Assembly (NCBI GenBank): GCA_010094045.1
Contig: ML986591.1
Span: 265,965 to 329,964, forward strand
Source: Lojkania enalia
Taxonomy: Eukaryota > Ascomycota > Dothideomycetes > Pleosporales
DNA length: 64,000 nt
Reading direction: 5' to 3'
Part shown: one piece after another, positions 12,721-24,808 of the stretch
How positions within the stretch are numbered: the first letter of the stretch is position 1
Layout: each line of letters begins with the position of its first letter
Position numbers and translations under genes: made by a program
Notes under the pieces: model-generated
What the model was told of the DNA's origin: nothing
The model's input: the letters and a program-made list of their open reading frames with translations, nothing else
The model's database searches: none

Positions 12721-13285
12721 GACGAGCTTCCACTCGTAGTCATAAAGGTCTTTATGTCGTCGTTGTTATAGATTATAACAAGCTCAAGCAAAATCTGACC
12801 TTAACAAGAGAAAAAGGAAGCGAGGTCCGGAGGTCACGCGCATTGCCTTGCATGCGCTTTACTATTTTAGGCTATCCGTGCATTGATAGGACGCCTGACG
12901 TAGATCCCATCAAGAGCAGAAGCTTAAGTGCTATTACACTATAAGCTCTCGTTGAAAACTTGTATAAGAGGTGCTGTATTAAAGTATCTGTGCTTATGCT
13001 ATGTAAAATTGGCTCAAGAATTGAATAAGAACCTTGGCTAGAGGCCGTCTTGGGGCGCAGTCACGTGACTACAAATGGCTTCTATCTGCATCGTATGACC
13101 GCTCGTTTTGGGTGATTCCGGAGTCTATGAATTAAGCCACTCGCGAAACGCTATTGAAGCCACGACGACCGGTGAATCTGCGTCATGAGGCCACAGCCTA
13201 ACGAGAAGAATTGAAGATTCCATCAGCCCATGGGACTTGGAAAGTATCTTATATATCCCCTTTCCCATATGATATCTCTAAACCT
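12721..13285. promoter_or_regulatory. divergent intergenic region MetAP2 / HET gene
   Basis: A 565 bp gap between divergent starts. Apart from a TATATAT run near 13249 upstream of the HET start, nothing specific is visible. Confidence 0.35.
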
Positions 13286-15577
13286 ATGCAATTCATTGTT
13301 ATGGAGTGCAATTCACATCCAGTGCTTGTGCCATTAGGTCATCATTCCTTCTTTAGCCCTCGACCCCAGAAAGAGTATACTTGTATTCCTTACAGTTCAT
13401 TATGTAAAACATGTAACCGCATACCCATCCGGCCCTTCTTCAGATGTAAAATGGATCGGATTCACTTCGGACAATGGCAGGAAATTCAGCGATCCGGGAA
13501 GACCTGTACATTCTGCGCCTTAGTAACTGCATCCTTACAAAACGCTAGCTGCTCCCTAGACTCCAACCTATACTCGGATAGTCAAGTCTATTTATACGGC
13601 GAGCTGGCCTGGAAATTATCTGTTAGCAATCTCAACTATTACGGCCCCGGGTCCTCTGAGTACTCCAATAAACACGATTTACTATCCACAGCAAAGAGCA
13701 TACATAAAGAAACACGGCTACGCCCATGTAGGCTGATAGTCACATATGATGATTGTGAGGATATGGATTGGATTGGACAGATACAGTATCTCGCCGATGA
13801 TGCCGAACCAGAAGACCGTCAGTTTTTTGGAAGATATGTCGATCAAGCGAGTGTCAATATGTCGCTGATCCGTCACTGGCTGAAAACATGTGCTGAAGTC
13901 CATGGCACTTCGTGTGAAGAGCCAGGCAAGGCATCTCGACGGCTTGGAAGGATTAGAGTTATTGACGTAGAGCACATGGTGGTTGTCATTGCGCCCTTGG
14001 ATTGTCGATATGTCGCCTTGTCTTACGTATGGGGCGGTCGCCAGAAGTTTGAGGCGCGAAAAGAGCTGTTCAGAATATCGCCGTCTGGGCTCGAATACTT
14101 ACCTCTGCCGAAGGACTTATCGCAGACCATTCTTGATGCTTGTACAGTCACGCGCAGCATTGGCGAACGGTATCTCTGGGTAGACAGCCTATGTATCGTC
14201 CAGAATAGCGATATTGATCGACATGATCAGATCTTGCGCATGGATGCTGTATATAGTTCAGCAATTCTGACAATTGCAGCTGGTTCGGGTGCACATGCGA
14301 ACACTGGACTGCCAGGAATCAGCACGCTAAGAAGGTTTGCGCAATATCGAGCTCAAATCGATGGGATTATACTTGCAATTCCTTTTCCATCTCTCACTAC
14401 ACTTGAGCAAGGAAGTAACTTGATTTGGAACACAAGAGGCTGGACTCTTCAGGAGAAAGTCATGTCCAGACGTCTCTTGATGTTCACCGATTATCAAGTA
14501 TATTTCAGATGCTCTAACATGGTCTGGTCGGAAGACGTTGTTTTAGAAAAAACACGGATGTCCCAAAATATGCAGAAGAAACCACAACCTTTGCGTTGGG
14601 CAGCTGACAGGACTTTAACACGGAAGCCGCCAACGATGATGCAGAGGCTCTCTTACTACTTCATTCGCTTGTTCGATAGTCCTCCTGCTACGGAATCTAT
14701 TCCAACACAATTGCTAAACTATACTTCGATTGTGCGAGAGTATACGCAACGGACATTGTCAAACCCCGACGATGCTGTAAATGCTGTACTCGGCATTTTG
14801 CGAACACTGAAGAATACGGGGCCGTTCTATCACGGGCTCCCGCGCGAGTTCTTTGATGAAGCATTACTGTGGCACATTTTGGATTGTTCCAGCACCTGTA
14901 AAGCCCTGAACATTCTTCCCAGCTGGACATGGGCTGCGTGGAGTACGCGAAAGGGATGTCATTGGTTTCTGCCTGATTTGAGAGATACGAACATAAATTT
15001 GTACCCGAAGTGGATCCTCACGGATAACGGCATTGAAGAGATATATCGAGGTCGTCTGTGGAAGGGAAGAATACCATCGATGCCACATCTAACATTTCGG
15101 AGCACTAATCTTCTACGAAGCGTTGGTTGTTTCATTTACATGAAGACTGCAATACATCGATTGGGCTTTGGGAAAAGGATAGCAGAGAGGTTTACACCAG
15201 TCCCTAATTGTGATGGCTTATATCATCTCTACGAGTTGGTTGATAAGTGGGATTATTGTGTTGGCGAGATCTGGATGTCCCGTGCCGTGAGAGAAGCGTA
15301 TAAAGACCGCAGTGCAGACTTCATCGCTCTATCACGAGGGCGGTCTCTCATTGGGGCTACGCCGGCTTCGCGCTACATTCCCCGCGAAGATAGTTCTGAT
15401 ACGGATGAGAATAACTACCCTCCATTACCCCGTAAGAAATGGGACATTGAAAATGTGATGCTGGTTGCATGGACACTTGTGGAAGGGAGTTGCCAAATCG
15501 CTGAGCGCGTTGCAGTGGGGAAAGTGATTTATGAAGCATCTCAAAATTTAGATATGGAATGGGTAATGTTGGCGTAA
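13286..15577 (+). CDS. HET-domain protein (heterokaryon incompatibility-like), 763 aa
   Basis: Single-exon gene. The HET domain (about residues 235-385) shows its three core blocks: YVALSYVWG, LPKDLSQTILDACTVTRSIGERYLWVDSLCI and MDAVYSSAILTIAAGSG. WNTRGWTLQEKVMSRRLLMF follows, the usual end of the domain. Upstream, residues around 40-80 carry Cys pairs (CKTCNRI, CTFCALV), common in this family and possibly zinc-binding. HET proteins trigger cell death on non-self recognition in filamentous ascomycetes; the partner here is unknown. The frame stays open upstream to about 13211, but the first ATG is at 13286 and another lies at 13301. No premature stops, so it looks functional. Confidence 0.9.
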   Translation: MQFIVMECNSHPVLVPLGHHSFFSPRPQKEYTCIPYSSLCKTCNRIPIRPFFRCKMDRIHFGQWQEIQRSGKTCTFCALVTASLQNASCSLDSNLYSDSQVYLYGELAWKLSVSNLNYYGPGSSEYSNKHDLLSTAKSIHKETRLRPCRLIVTYDDCEDMDWIGQIQYLADDAEPEDRQFFGRYVDQASVNMSLIRHWLKTCAEVHGTSCEEPGKASRRLGRIRVIDVEHMVVVIAPLDCRYVALSYVWGGRQKFEARKELFRISPSGLEYLPLPKDLSQTILDACTVTRSIGERYLWVDSLCIVQNSDIDRHDQILRMDAVYSSAILTIAAGSGAHANTGLPGISTLRRFAQYRAQIDGIILAIPFPSLTTLEQGSNLIWNTRGWTLQEKVMSRRLLMFTDYQVYFRCSNMVWSEDVVLEKTRMSQNMQKKPQPLRWAADRTLTRKPPTMMQRLSYYFIRLFDSPPATESIPTQLLNYTSIVREYTQRTLSNPDDAVNAVLGILRTLKNTGPFYHGLPREFFDEALLWHILDCSSTCKALNILPSWTWAAWSTRKGCHWFLPDLRDTNINLYPKWILTDNGIEEIYRGRLWKGRIPSMPHLTFRSTNLLRSVGCFIYMKTAIHRLGFGKRIAERFTPVPNCDGLYHLYELVDKWDYCVGEIWMSRAVREAYKDRSADFIALSRGRSLIGATPASRYIPREDSSDTDENNYPPLPRKKWDIENVMLVAWTLVEGSCQIAERVAVGKVIYEASQNLDMEWVMLA

Positions 15578-16681
15578 TGATTCTTATGCTGTGTTAGGCA
15601 GGACTTCTAATGTTACTGGGCTGTTATATTATAGAAATGCAAGTACCAGTTTGAGACTATATGGCGCTTAGCAATCCAAAGAGCCATTTAAGGAATTATA
15701 GAAGAGCAAATTTGATATAAATCCTTTAAATAGTGTATCCGGCCCCTCATAAACACTTATTTTGCCTGCTGAATGTGACAGCTTTCTAGGTACAAGTCAT
15801 TGACAACCTCGATAGTCTGAAGTTGAATGTCAGTCTTATAATATTCGGAAAAACACCTATAATGATAGCCCTGAATGATACATCCATGCAGCAATCTCGT
15901 ATGATATAAGTTGCATCTCGAGGCTGTTAGATGGCGACTATCGAACCCTAGTGATGTGGTCTCTTCAAACAAGCAATTCGCGTGAAGCAATGTCACGAAA
16001 ATCAAGAGTACCCTTGAGCTCTCATAAGTTACATAAGAACTATTACTCATTATATGGGCTAATTCAGGGTACATCTCGCTTAAAAGAGGGGCTTATTGAA
16101 TAGATGTTCTCAATCACCGATACTCCGAGCCCTGCAATTTTTTTTTTTTTTTTTTTGAAAAAGCAATATATAGCCAAGGGTAGGGCGCTATCTTAGAGTT
16201 TGGGTTTCATGGGAGGCTGAAATAACAAGTACAGCACGTCGCCACATTCGATAAGAGATCTCGAGAGGTGATGCTTAAAATGTAAAATACCTAGGTAATG
16301 TAACGGCGCAGGCAAGACAATGGGTCCGAATGCGGCATGAATCCACTCAGAGGCATATGGGAGTGCGTGGGGGTTCAGGGACCTGGGAATTCCATTGACA
16401 CCTATAGGCCTTGTACGAAAGGATATAGAAAAACTACCGAGCTACTTATGAGGGAGTGTGCAACTATATACGGATGGGAAAAGGGGCGGAGCCGGGGGTA
16501 GGATAAGATAAGCGAAAAGCTTTGGGATAAGGTTGCATGTGAAGCTTTTCGTGGAACGATTTCTTCGCATCGTTACAGGTAAACCACCGCGTAAGTAAGC
16601 ATCAGATTCTAGCTCCTAATGGTTAAGCAAGGTAACTTTAACATAATTAAAGACCATATTTTCCGTATGAATAATATTTTG
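15578..16681. other. intergenic; contains a T19 homopolymer
   Basis: Non-coding. A run of 19 T lies at 16138-16156. No gene recognised. Confidence 0.5.
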
Positions 16682-16822
16682 TGTAAAGTATCGGGGCAGA
16701 TGAGGAGAACTGTGTTGATTGATATCTATGGAGGATCAAGGCTATTAATACTGTCTGTTCCAGGTATCACAGGATATCAGGGCTAATCCCTAATAGGGAT
16801 CGCGCGATACATTAACCTTAGA
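16682..16822. mobile_element. solo LTR-like repeat, copy 2
   Basis: Same family and orientation as 2323-2468, sharing for example GTAAAGTATCGGGGCAGATG and ATATCAGGGCTAATCC. It begins TGTAAAG and ends CCTTAGA, where copy 1 has CCTTACA. It is flanked by TTTTG (16677-16681) and TTTTC (16823 on), a 5 bp duplication with one mismatch. It sits about 320 bp upstream of the ubiquitin-like gene. Confidence 0.65.
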
Positions 16823-17144
16823 TTTTCAAGTCAGAGTATGCACTAGTGATGTTCCCTGTCAAGCTAGGATAGCGAGCTATTGCATTTCGAATGCAGTTAG
16901 CGATAGGCTGAATTGCCGCTACCCGAGAGCTAGCCAATAAAAGAATCATTTGAAATGCATGTAGTGCACCAAGATCAGCCACAAGCCATAGCTGAATGCA
17001 ACTCTTTTCAGCTGACCGGCCAGGCACAGCCCCGTCATGAAGTGACTAAAACTCCATCCCGCCGACACATAATGTCGAGTCGACACCTCACGAAGTGTCC
17101 CTTCTGATCCTATCTATTTTAGTGTTCACGAACGCTCATTAAGA

Positions 17145-19846
17145 ATGCATATTACTGTTAGAACCGGTGAGCTATGAAGTGCTACTTGGTACAACTCGAA
17201 GCCTAGTATTAACCTCAATCCTCAGTGGTCGGCAGAAGCATCAGGCTGGATGTTGAGCCTTCTGATCTTGTCCAAAATGTAATGGACAAGATTGAGGAAA
17301 AGGAAGGCATTCCAGTCGTGGAGATGCGGCTCCTATTTGCGGGAAAACAGTTGACTCGAGGACTTACGCTAGGCGATTATAACATTGAAAATGGATATAC
17401 CCTTCACTTGATTCGGCGACTGTTACCAAATGTTCCAGCGACCCACAATGTCCCAAATGAAAGCGTATTCCCAACCAAGGACGAAGCTAACATGAAGGTT
17501 GAAGAGTGGAGGGCTCTAGCTACGAAAGGGGATTTTGACGCCGATATCCATATTTTGGATCCTCAAGCGTATTATACTACACTTGACTCGCTTGAGCGGC
17601 AGGTCTTAGAACGTTCTCACTTTTTTCTCCGGCGAGACGACAGCACATCTCCCCGTCTGAAGATTGCTGTAATTCAGGCGTTGGAGCATATGTCAACGGC
17701 ACCACGATGGATAAAAGGCCTTGCAGCAGAGTTCGCAGCGGATGAGGACATGATTGCGCACAGCACCACTGCATCTCTTTGCGAGATTTATCAGATCCTA
17801 CTTCGGGTGATTGAAAGTTTCGATATGCTGAAGGAGAAGCACTTCTGTCAAGACTTTTTCAGCATTCTCATCGAGCGGGTAGAGGGTACAGTCGCCGAGT
17901 TGGTTCGTATTGGCCGACCAGGCTTGGCGGAGTTTCAGGAGATGCTTGAGGTAGCTATTACTGTCGCCCAAAATCAAGAAATGGACATGCTGGGAGGGGA
18001 TCTTGAAGAGCTCAAGGAGTGCGTAATGGCGACTGTCGAATCTATCCTGGCGGTTCTCGGATATTCGCAGCTTGCATATGCTATCAGCAACACCTATCAG
18101 GCTGTGGATTTGTGTCGAGGAATAGTTTGTCTACTGGATTTGGGCATGGTATCATATGCAGGATCACATGCTTCGGCCTTTGATGTAATGGCCACCGACC
18201 GGAACATGAACAGTGTGACACTTACACTAGAGACTGGTCTTGCCTTCGATTGTAGCAGACGGCAATTAGCATGCCTTAACGGTTTTCTAGATGCGAAGTC
18301 GGCTTGGGTATTTCGAATCATAGAAAGTGCTTTGCCCACTACAACACCAGTTGGGGGTAATAAGAAACTCTCCATACTCACCCACATTGATACTCTGGCT
18401 GACATCTGGGGACCTGTCTGGGCGGAATTAGACGACACTACAACTATTGGAGAAAACCGGATGGTCAAGAAATACCACGTTTCAAAAGGGTGTATTCGGC
18501 GCGTTCGACAAGGTACTGCATCCGAAATTCCAGGAGCCATTCTATGTCATTGGTATAGCTGGGCGCAAGATTACGTGCGACGATTTTCATCGCTTATAAC
18601 AAGAACAGAAGCGCTACCGATGAATCTCAATGACAAATTACTAATAGGGGCGGAGCTACGCGTAAATCCGAACTGCAATTACACCCTTCGAGAATATGAG
18701 ATGAATTATGGAGACATGATGGGCCCCCTAGGACCTGGGCCATCGACTTGGAAACTCGATGGAGCCACAGTGGGTGTTCAGGTCGCTGCACCAAAGGTTG
18801 TGGCATTCCAAATCCAAGGGAACGTGAAGAAAGTCCCCGAGACAACTGTCAAAGAGTTCATAATGGATAGATGGAGGTTTGAGCCAGAACGCGCAAATCC
18901 CGGAGTTCTAAACAGCTACTACGGCTTAGAAATTAGCCACTGTACTGGAAACGCAAGAAGGGTTCCACTGAAATATATCCTCCTAATGCCATCCGTTGAA
19001 GATCTGCTAGAGCGACAGATTCCAGGATGGAGCGATACAGAATGGGGTAAGGCTTTCGTCAGGGCATTGCAGACTGAGTCAAACAGCGCTATATTTAAGT
19101 TCTGGAATGACTTCAAACATAGGCGACCTCTTGTTGGGCAGCTAGTCCGGAGTGTCCTTGATGTGCTAGACAGCACCGGCAAACAAGAAGGAAAGTTACG
19201 CGCCGCATTCATACATCAGAATACTGAACTTGGAATCGACATTGACGAACACAACAACGAATGGATAAATTTGTTAAAGGACTCATACTTAATGGCTACG
19301 TACGCAATCGTAAGCGATAGGTGTTTGGAATGTAGACGACCCGATCATTCCGCTTCCATTTGCAACGACGAATCAAGATATACTGTTCTCCAATCCCAGA
19401 TAGGGCTCAAGAGAGGGGACGAGCTGAAGGAACGTGTGAAAATTGAACCTCAGAGTCAGACATTCAAACGTATCGACAATGAACGTGTCGCGAGAGGGAA
19501 CCCATACTTCCTGACACCAGAGATTTCCTTGAAGCGGGCTTTCCTTGGAAGCTACAATTTGGCTATAGCGAAGGAGCTGTCCGAGCAATCTGAGGATCCA
19601 CCTGGCAATACTACAAAGGTCTTGATCAGGGCCGCTGGGAGGGGATTCGGTGGCATGGAATATGAGCGCGATCGTACATTGTTGACTGCATTTCGTGGAT
19701 TGGACCTGGAGGAACAAACAAATTTTGAGGATCTAACTGATCAAGATATGCTGACCCAATTCGAGATAGAGAGTATCTTGAACAACGCGAAGGAGCAGCA
19801 GATCCAAGACAAGGAGGATCTTCTATGCCAAACGGAACAGACTTAA
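17145..19846 (+). CDS. large protein with N-terminal ubiquitin-like domain and CCHC zinc knuckle (2 exons, 880 aa)
   Basis: Exon 1 (17145-17166) encodes only MHITVRT. After a 59-nt intron, exon 2 (17226-19846) continues in frame. Residues 1-70 are plainly ubiquitin-like: RSIRLDVEPSD, KIEEKEGIP, RLLFAGKQL, TLGDYNIENGYTLHLIRRL. The ubiquitin C-terminal Gly-Gly is absent (LIRRLLPNV), so the domain should stay attached rather than be conjugated. The next 600 residues are mostly helical-looking and match no domain I can name. Residues 707-720 are CLECRRPDHSASIC, exactly the C-x2-C-x4-H-x4-C zinc knuckle. The tail is acidic and Gln-rich. UBL plus knuckle recalls RBBP6/Mpe1, but no RING or DWNN features are seen. 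No premature stops. Confidence 0.85.
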
Positions 19847-20469
19847 CATATTCTCGCCCAAAGAGTCGCAATTATAGGCTCTTCGAAAATCTTAATGAAG
19901 TAGTAAGTAGTTCTATACATTGTGCATGTGTGGTAAATATGTGGAGGCCTTAGAAGCTATTCGGATGCAAGAGAGTTGAAGTGGCTAGGCACACGCAAAC
20001 AACCTTAGATTTTCTTGTCTTAAGTTCCCAACACAAAACAAGAAGATCATGTAGATTGGTCATTAATTTGTACCGTCAAAAACTCACAAAGAAAGAGGGT
20101 ACCTAAAATGAAAAATGATGAGTGTATATCCGTTGAGACTCCAAAATGATGTCGAGCCTAGATGACCTCTTTTTGGAGCAGGTCTATATAGACACTATTT
20201 CCTAACTCGCCTTCAGAACTTGGTGAATGAGCGCTAATACTATCGTATAATCATCAGCCAGTATTCCAGATTAAAACATATTATTAGTGATTTAAGGGTT
20301 CCCACTACAGCTCGAAAGAGACGAAAATAAGCCGTCAAGGGAGTAGATCGAGGAACCCCCTGTCAAGATACTATTGCGTTGAGGAGCTTGCAGCAAATAT
20401 CATGGCCTTATGAACCAAAATATAAAGGGCTTTCAACGCACATTTCTTATTAACTATTTGAACCGGTCT
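19847..20469. other. intergenic, nothing recognised
   Basis: Convergent 3' regions of the ubiquitin-like and GH131 genes. No coding signal. Confidence 0.5.
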
Positions 20470-21428
20470 CTATGCAGGGCTGACCACTGAAGTCGTCAAG
20501 CTTCCACTCTCAACATACACCCCGCTGAAATACCAATCCTCAGCGCCCGTTCCATCATTACCCTGTCTCGGCAGCCTTAAAACACCAAGATGCCAGTCTG
20601 CACCATTAGATGATGTACTCGTTGAGAAAGGACCCGCGGTCTTCGTGAGTGGGTCAGCTCCCGTGGAGTGCCAGAAGGTGACCTGGTTGGAGGAGAAGTT
20701 CTAGGTAGAAACTGTTAGTCATAGCGTAAGAAAGGCGGAATAGGACTGGGGAAACTCACAATTTCATAGGCAACATTGTGCCAGACGTCGGCCTCGAGTT
20801 GCACCTTCCACTTGCTCTGTCCACTAACCATCCACTGCAGGTTCGTGTTGCTAACACCCTGCTCGCCATTGACCCAACCGTACTTTAGTTCCGTGAAATG
20901 GGACTCGAAGAAGCAAATCTGGTGCTCGTTCGTGGCGCTAGGTACATTCGTCGTTGATCTCTTGATGCTGAAATGGTAGTACACAGTCCCTTTGTTGATG
21001 GCAGCCTTGGTTTGAGGAATCAGCTCCGTGCGCCACATGTCCGAGTTCCATTTAGCCGTGTTGTCAATTGTGATTTTGACGCCTTGTTTCGAGTTGGTGT
21101 CGGCTGGGTTCTTATAGTTGGGCGAGAGGTTTACGTATCTAGACACATCACCAGAGCCGTGGATATAGTATTGGTAGTTTCCGACTTGGTTGGCCCAGGA
21201 CCCTAAAGGCCGTCAGCACACGGAACAGTGGATGTGGCTGTGGGTGATGTTACACTTGTTAAGGTCGGCGCTAGAAGTCATCTCATTGAAGCGGCCATCC
21301 CAGATAACTGTGCCTAATCGTGAAGTTAGATTCTAGATTTCAAGTCGCAATGGTTTTGGAGATGTTGCAGATTTACCGGCAAACACAGCACTCGTAAGAG
21401 CACTCAAAACGGTAACGTAGCCCAGCAT
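20470..21428 (-). CDS. GH131 beta-glucanase, secreted (4 exons, 261 aa)
   Basis: Fungal glycoside hydrolase family 131, which acts on beta-1,3/1,6- and beta-1,4-glucans outside the cell. Exons: 21428-21377, 21313-21254, 21202-20760, 20700-20470; total 786 nt. Residues 1-17 (MLGYVTVLSALTSAVFA) form a signal peptide. The mature part carries the family pattern: VIWDGRFNEM, KWSWANQVG, YQYYIHGSG, RTELIPQT, YYHFSIKR, HQICFFESHFTELKYGW, ADVWHNVAYEI, FWHSTGADPLTK, GADWHLGVLRLPR and EDWYFSGVYVESG. Length matches single-domain GH131 proteins; there is no carbohydrate-binding module. The gene is consistent with plant cell-wall or fungal wall degradation. Confidence 0.94.
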
Positions 21429-21517
21429 CTCGACAACGGGTGAATTGAAACGGAACAAGAATAGTAGGAAAACGCTCAGCGAAAAAAAAAAAAAAAAAAT
21501 TCGCGACGTCTAGCTCT

Positions 21518-21524
21518 CTATATA
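21518..21524 (-). promoter_or_regulatory. TATA-like box of the GH131 gene, next to an A18 tract
   Basis: On the minus strand TATATAG lies about 90 bp upstream of the GH131 ATG. Between the two is an A18 run (21482-21499 on the plus strand), read as poly-T on the coding strand. Confidence 0.45.
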
Positions 21525-23629
21525 ACGCCCTCAAACACCTAAGACGGATGAAATGCTCCGCTAATAAACCTTGCATCCCAAGATTTCGCAAGCAAAATGA
21601 TCATTCCAGGCCAGAATCATGGTGGCGGCATGACCCGTTCCTTAATTGATTTATTTGTAGCCGCCGGCATTTCAGGCACAAGGGCGTTTTAGTGGCGGCG
21701 AAACGGTCCGGGGTAAGATAACCCCGCGTTGTGTTTATATTGCAGGGTCTGTAGAGATCGAGCAACAAATAATTCTCCTGAACAGTGAAGCATCAATTCC
21801 AAGCCCAAGACCTAGCAACCGCAGCAGACATATTGTGGCTAATCTAGTAAACTGATCAGCTAAATTCTGTGATTCTTTCCATACCAACCACCGATTCGAG
21901 GTTCGATAAGTGATCTATATTAGGCTTAATTAAGCCGCTAAATTTCTCCACAAATTTCTCATTCTATCTTAGACTCTAAATGGGTGTAAACTAAGGATTT
22001 GTGGATTGTTGCTGTTACAGTGGTTTGCCACCCAGTGTCAATATTGAAACAAGGCTATCCAGCATTCTCCCCTGTTTCTAGGCGCTCTTTAGAATGGCAT
22101 CGGTTTTCTTTCCAAGAGTGCCACAAGGCTTATTTCTACCTAATTGCATGGGGGACAGTGTAGTACAATCGCCCTTTGATTAGTAGCTCATGTATTCTTC
22201 TATAGTTTTGATAAATTGCATTTGGAACGTCGTTCCGCATTTGCTGGATCATAGTTCCCTGAACTAAGAATAGCATCCCGTAAGCCCGGATAAGGAGCCA
22301 CATCCTACTTTGATCACCGCTATTGAGCTTGGTATTTGGCTCCGTTCAGCATTACTATTCTACAGTAGCAGTCTGTCACATAAGGAGAAATTATTTTCCA
22401 AGTACACAGTGATGGCAGTCATGGTGCGGGAATTCATATTATTGCTGAGGTCCTCAAAGCAACGAAGGAATTTATAGTAATTGTAGTCATTCAACTAGAG
22501 CTCTCATTGTTCATAGGACCGCCGATCATGGAACTACTCACTGATAGTCTTTCTCTTAGCCGAGGTTAGTCATGTACCAAACCAACTGTGTTCCCTTAGG
22601 CATTTGGAGCTCATTTGCTGTTTCTCTATCAGGCTCGAGCCTTAAATACCACTTGAATACCCTAAGCCATTTCCAATAGTCATTCCCGAACCCCACTCCT
22701 CATTTTTCAAGACACCCACAATGCATCTTTTCTGGCAGTGGATAGATGTCACACTAAGCAGTTCTACAATTTTCCAGCATACTCAAACCCCATCCTCAAC
22801 CCACTCCTTAACGTACTGCGACCAGAACTTAAGCCTCTCGCCACTTAGCTCAGAGATGATAACCGAAAACGATGCCTTATTAGACGTCGCCTCCCTTGGA
22901 TAGAATCTGAGGGTCGGGGCTTCCAATCCTTGGTAGATGCGACCGCCTTTTTCATCTCCTTCCTGAAGGGTCCAATCGAAAAGTTCGAAGGGCGGATCAT
23001 ATATCCATCTGAGCCCTATTCCACGGAGTACCTAATTGTACGGAATATTGCTGATGATAATGCTTCATGGATAACACCTATGGGCAGGTCGGCAGCACTG
23101 ATAACTGAAGGAGGAAGTATGTACTTGACTGTGATGTGCGGGTTCTTGCGGTGGAACTTTTAGGCTGAGATTAAGTCTTCTACAGAGACCATCGTAAGAA
23201 GAGCTTCGCCGGGAAGTGGGAAATCATCATTGCATGGGGTCAAGATGATAGTGTTGAGTTATGCAACACTGAGAGTGAAGCGCTTAAGGAATTGCTCCAT
23301 GTCCCGAGCTGGTTTGTTCAATTCGTATCCACTAAGATTAGAATTCAAGACTTGCGGTTTCTGCGTACATTTACCGACACACATACTTCAACTTGTTGGA
23401 TTCCCTAACGAAACCTCTACTGTAGAGAGCCATATTACCCGTGCTTCCTATAGCTGTTAGACTTATTGGAAACGACCGAGCCTAGGAGCCAACGCCGGTG
23501 TATTAAGCCATTGCCACGTGAATGTGCATGTGGCATGGATCCACACTCTAGGTAATAATTTAGATCTCTACATATTAGATAATACTGGCGATAACTCCTG
23601 ACGATGAGATAGGCGGCAAACATTATAGC
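21525..23629. other. 2.1 kb gene-poor stretch
   Basis: A promoter-like C/T-rich leader ending ACACCCACAATG precedes a 60-codon frame at 22721, and other open frames follow to 23460. None shows a domain I recognise and they do not join by plausible splicing. Possibly a decayed gene. Confidence 0.4.
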
Positions 23630-24808
23630 TCAATTTGTCATAGCATTCTTCTTCGGTGGAATCTTAATCAGCCCCCTCTCCTCTTTCGTCCGCCATTGAA
23701 TGGCTTTCGCGATATTATACAAGACTTGCAACGTGGGCATTGCGACGCCCACGGCCTTACCCTCCCTGAGCGGCTCGCCAAGGAGATTCTCATATTCAAT
23801 AAAATTGCCCTAGGCATATTAGTATCCTACCCCAAAATGGCAATGTCGAGTCTTCTGAGAGGGCATTGACTCACTTTCCTAACATCTGCAAGCATGCTCG
23901 GTGCCAAATATAATTCCAACGGATCCACTCCGATCATAAAGTCCACGACCTCATCAACCAACTCTACTCCCACCTTCCTCGCCGCCTCCACAATCTCCCT
24001 CATTGCCGGTCTCACTAGGCCCTCTAGTCCCCCATCCGCAAGCCGTATTCGCCCTGTGTCCAACCCCGTGATCGCGCAAATAGGATTCAAGCAAGCATTG
24101 TAAACGAGCTTCCGCCATCGGGATGTGAGAACATCGGATTCAAACAGACATTCCGTTTTCCCGCCTTTACCGTAGATCTCGACGAACTCTTTGGCTTTTT
24201 GCGAGCCAATGGCTGGCTCGAGTTGGGGGTTATGAAAGGCGCCGATTAGCAGCCTATCTCTGTCATCCTGGACTATAACACCTGGTTTTATTTCGGCACT
24301 ACCTATCAAGGACACGCCTGATAAGACCGGAGTCTGGGGATGAGATTTTAGAAAGGGTTTCTCAATATTGAGGCCGTTCTGGATGAGGACGAGGGTAGTG
24401 TGTTTGTTCAAGCTCGTCAATGCGGGGCTGATGAGCGAGGATATGGAAGGCGGTACGTCGGGGATGTTTTTTGTCGTCAAGATTATGTAGTCGTAAGGTG
24501 GAAGGTTTTCTTTCTCAATATCAGGCACCTCGTTCCTGACTACCATTCATCCTTGAGTTAGCTAGGGGTTACAAAATACGATGGCAGGACAGTAAGGTGA
24601 GGGACAGACCGTGGCTCGGTTTCCAGCTCTTGAGGACGCCATGATCGCATGATTCAATGGTGTATCCGCCCTCATTTACAGCATTGAAGTTGGAGCGTAG
24701 CACGACTGTAACACTTGCCAGTCCGCCCACTTCGAGATTGAGCGCCGCAATGGCACCAACTGCGCCGCCGCCGACGATAAGGACATTCTTCTTCTGCCCG
24801 TCAGCCAT
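23630..24808 (-). CDS. 2-dehydropantoate 2-reductase (ketopantoate reductase, ApbA/PanE) family, 3 exons, 347 aa
   Basis: NADPH-dependent reductase fold; the classic member reduces ketopantoate to pantoate in pantothenate synthesis. Exons: 24808-24610, 24539-23875, 23809-23630; total 1044 nt. The Rossmann motif is VLIVGGGAVGAIAALNL at residues 9-25. DYIILTTKN, TLVLIQNGLNIE, LSGVSLIGSAEIKPG and RWRKLVYNACLNPICAITG (the catalytic Lys/Asn region) follow. The C-terminal helical domain ends GVAMPTLQVLYNIAK, typical of PanE proteins. Intron 1 ends at GGTAG and bypasses an in-frame TGA just upstream, which fixes that acceptor. Fungi carry several paralogues of this family, so the actual substrate may differ from ketopantoate. 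Confidence 0.9.

Noticed and set aside
16138..16156. T19 run considered as a LINE or retrogene tail
   Set aside because: No target duplication or element body next to it; treated as a simple homopolymer.
22721..23460. Series of plus-strand frames behind a promoter-like leader
   Set aside because: They do not splice into one frame and show no recognisable domain.
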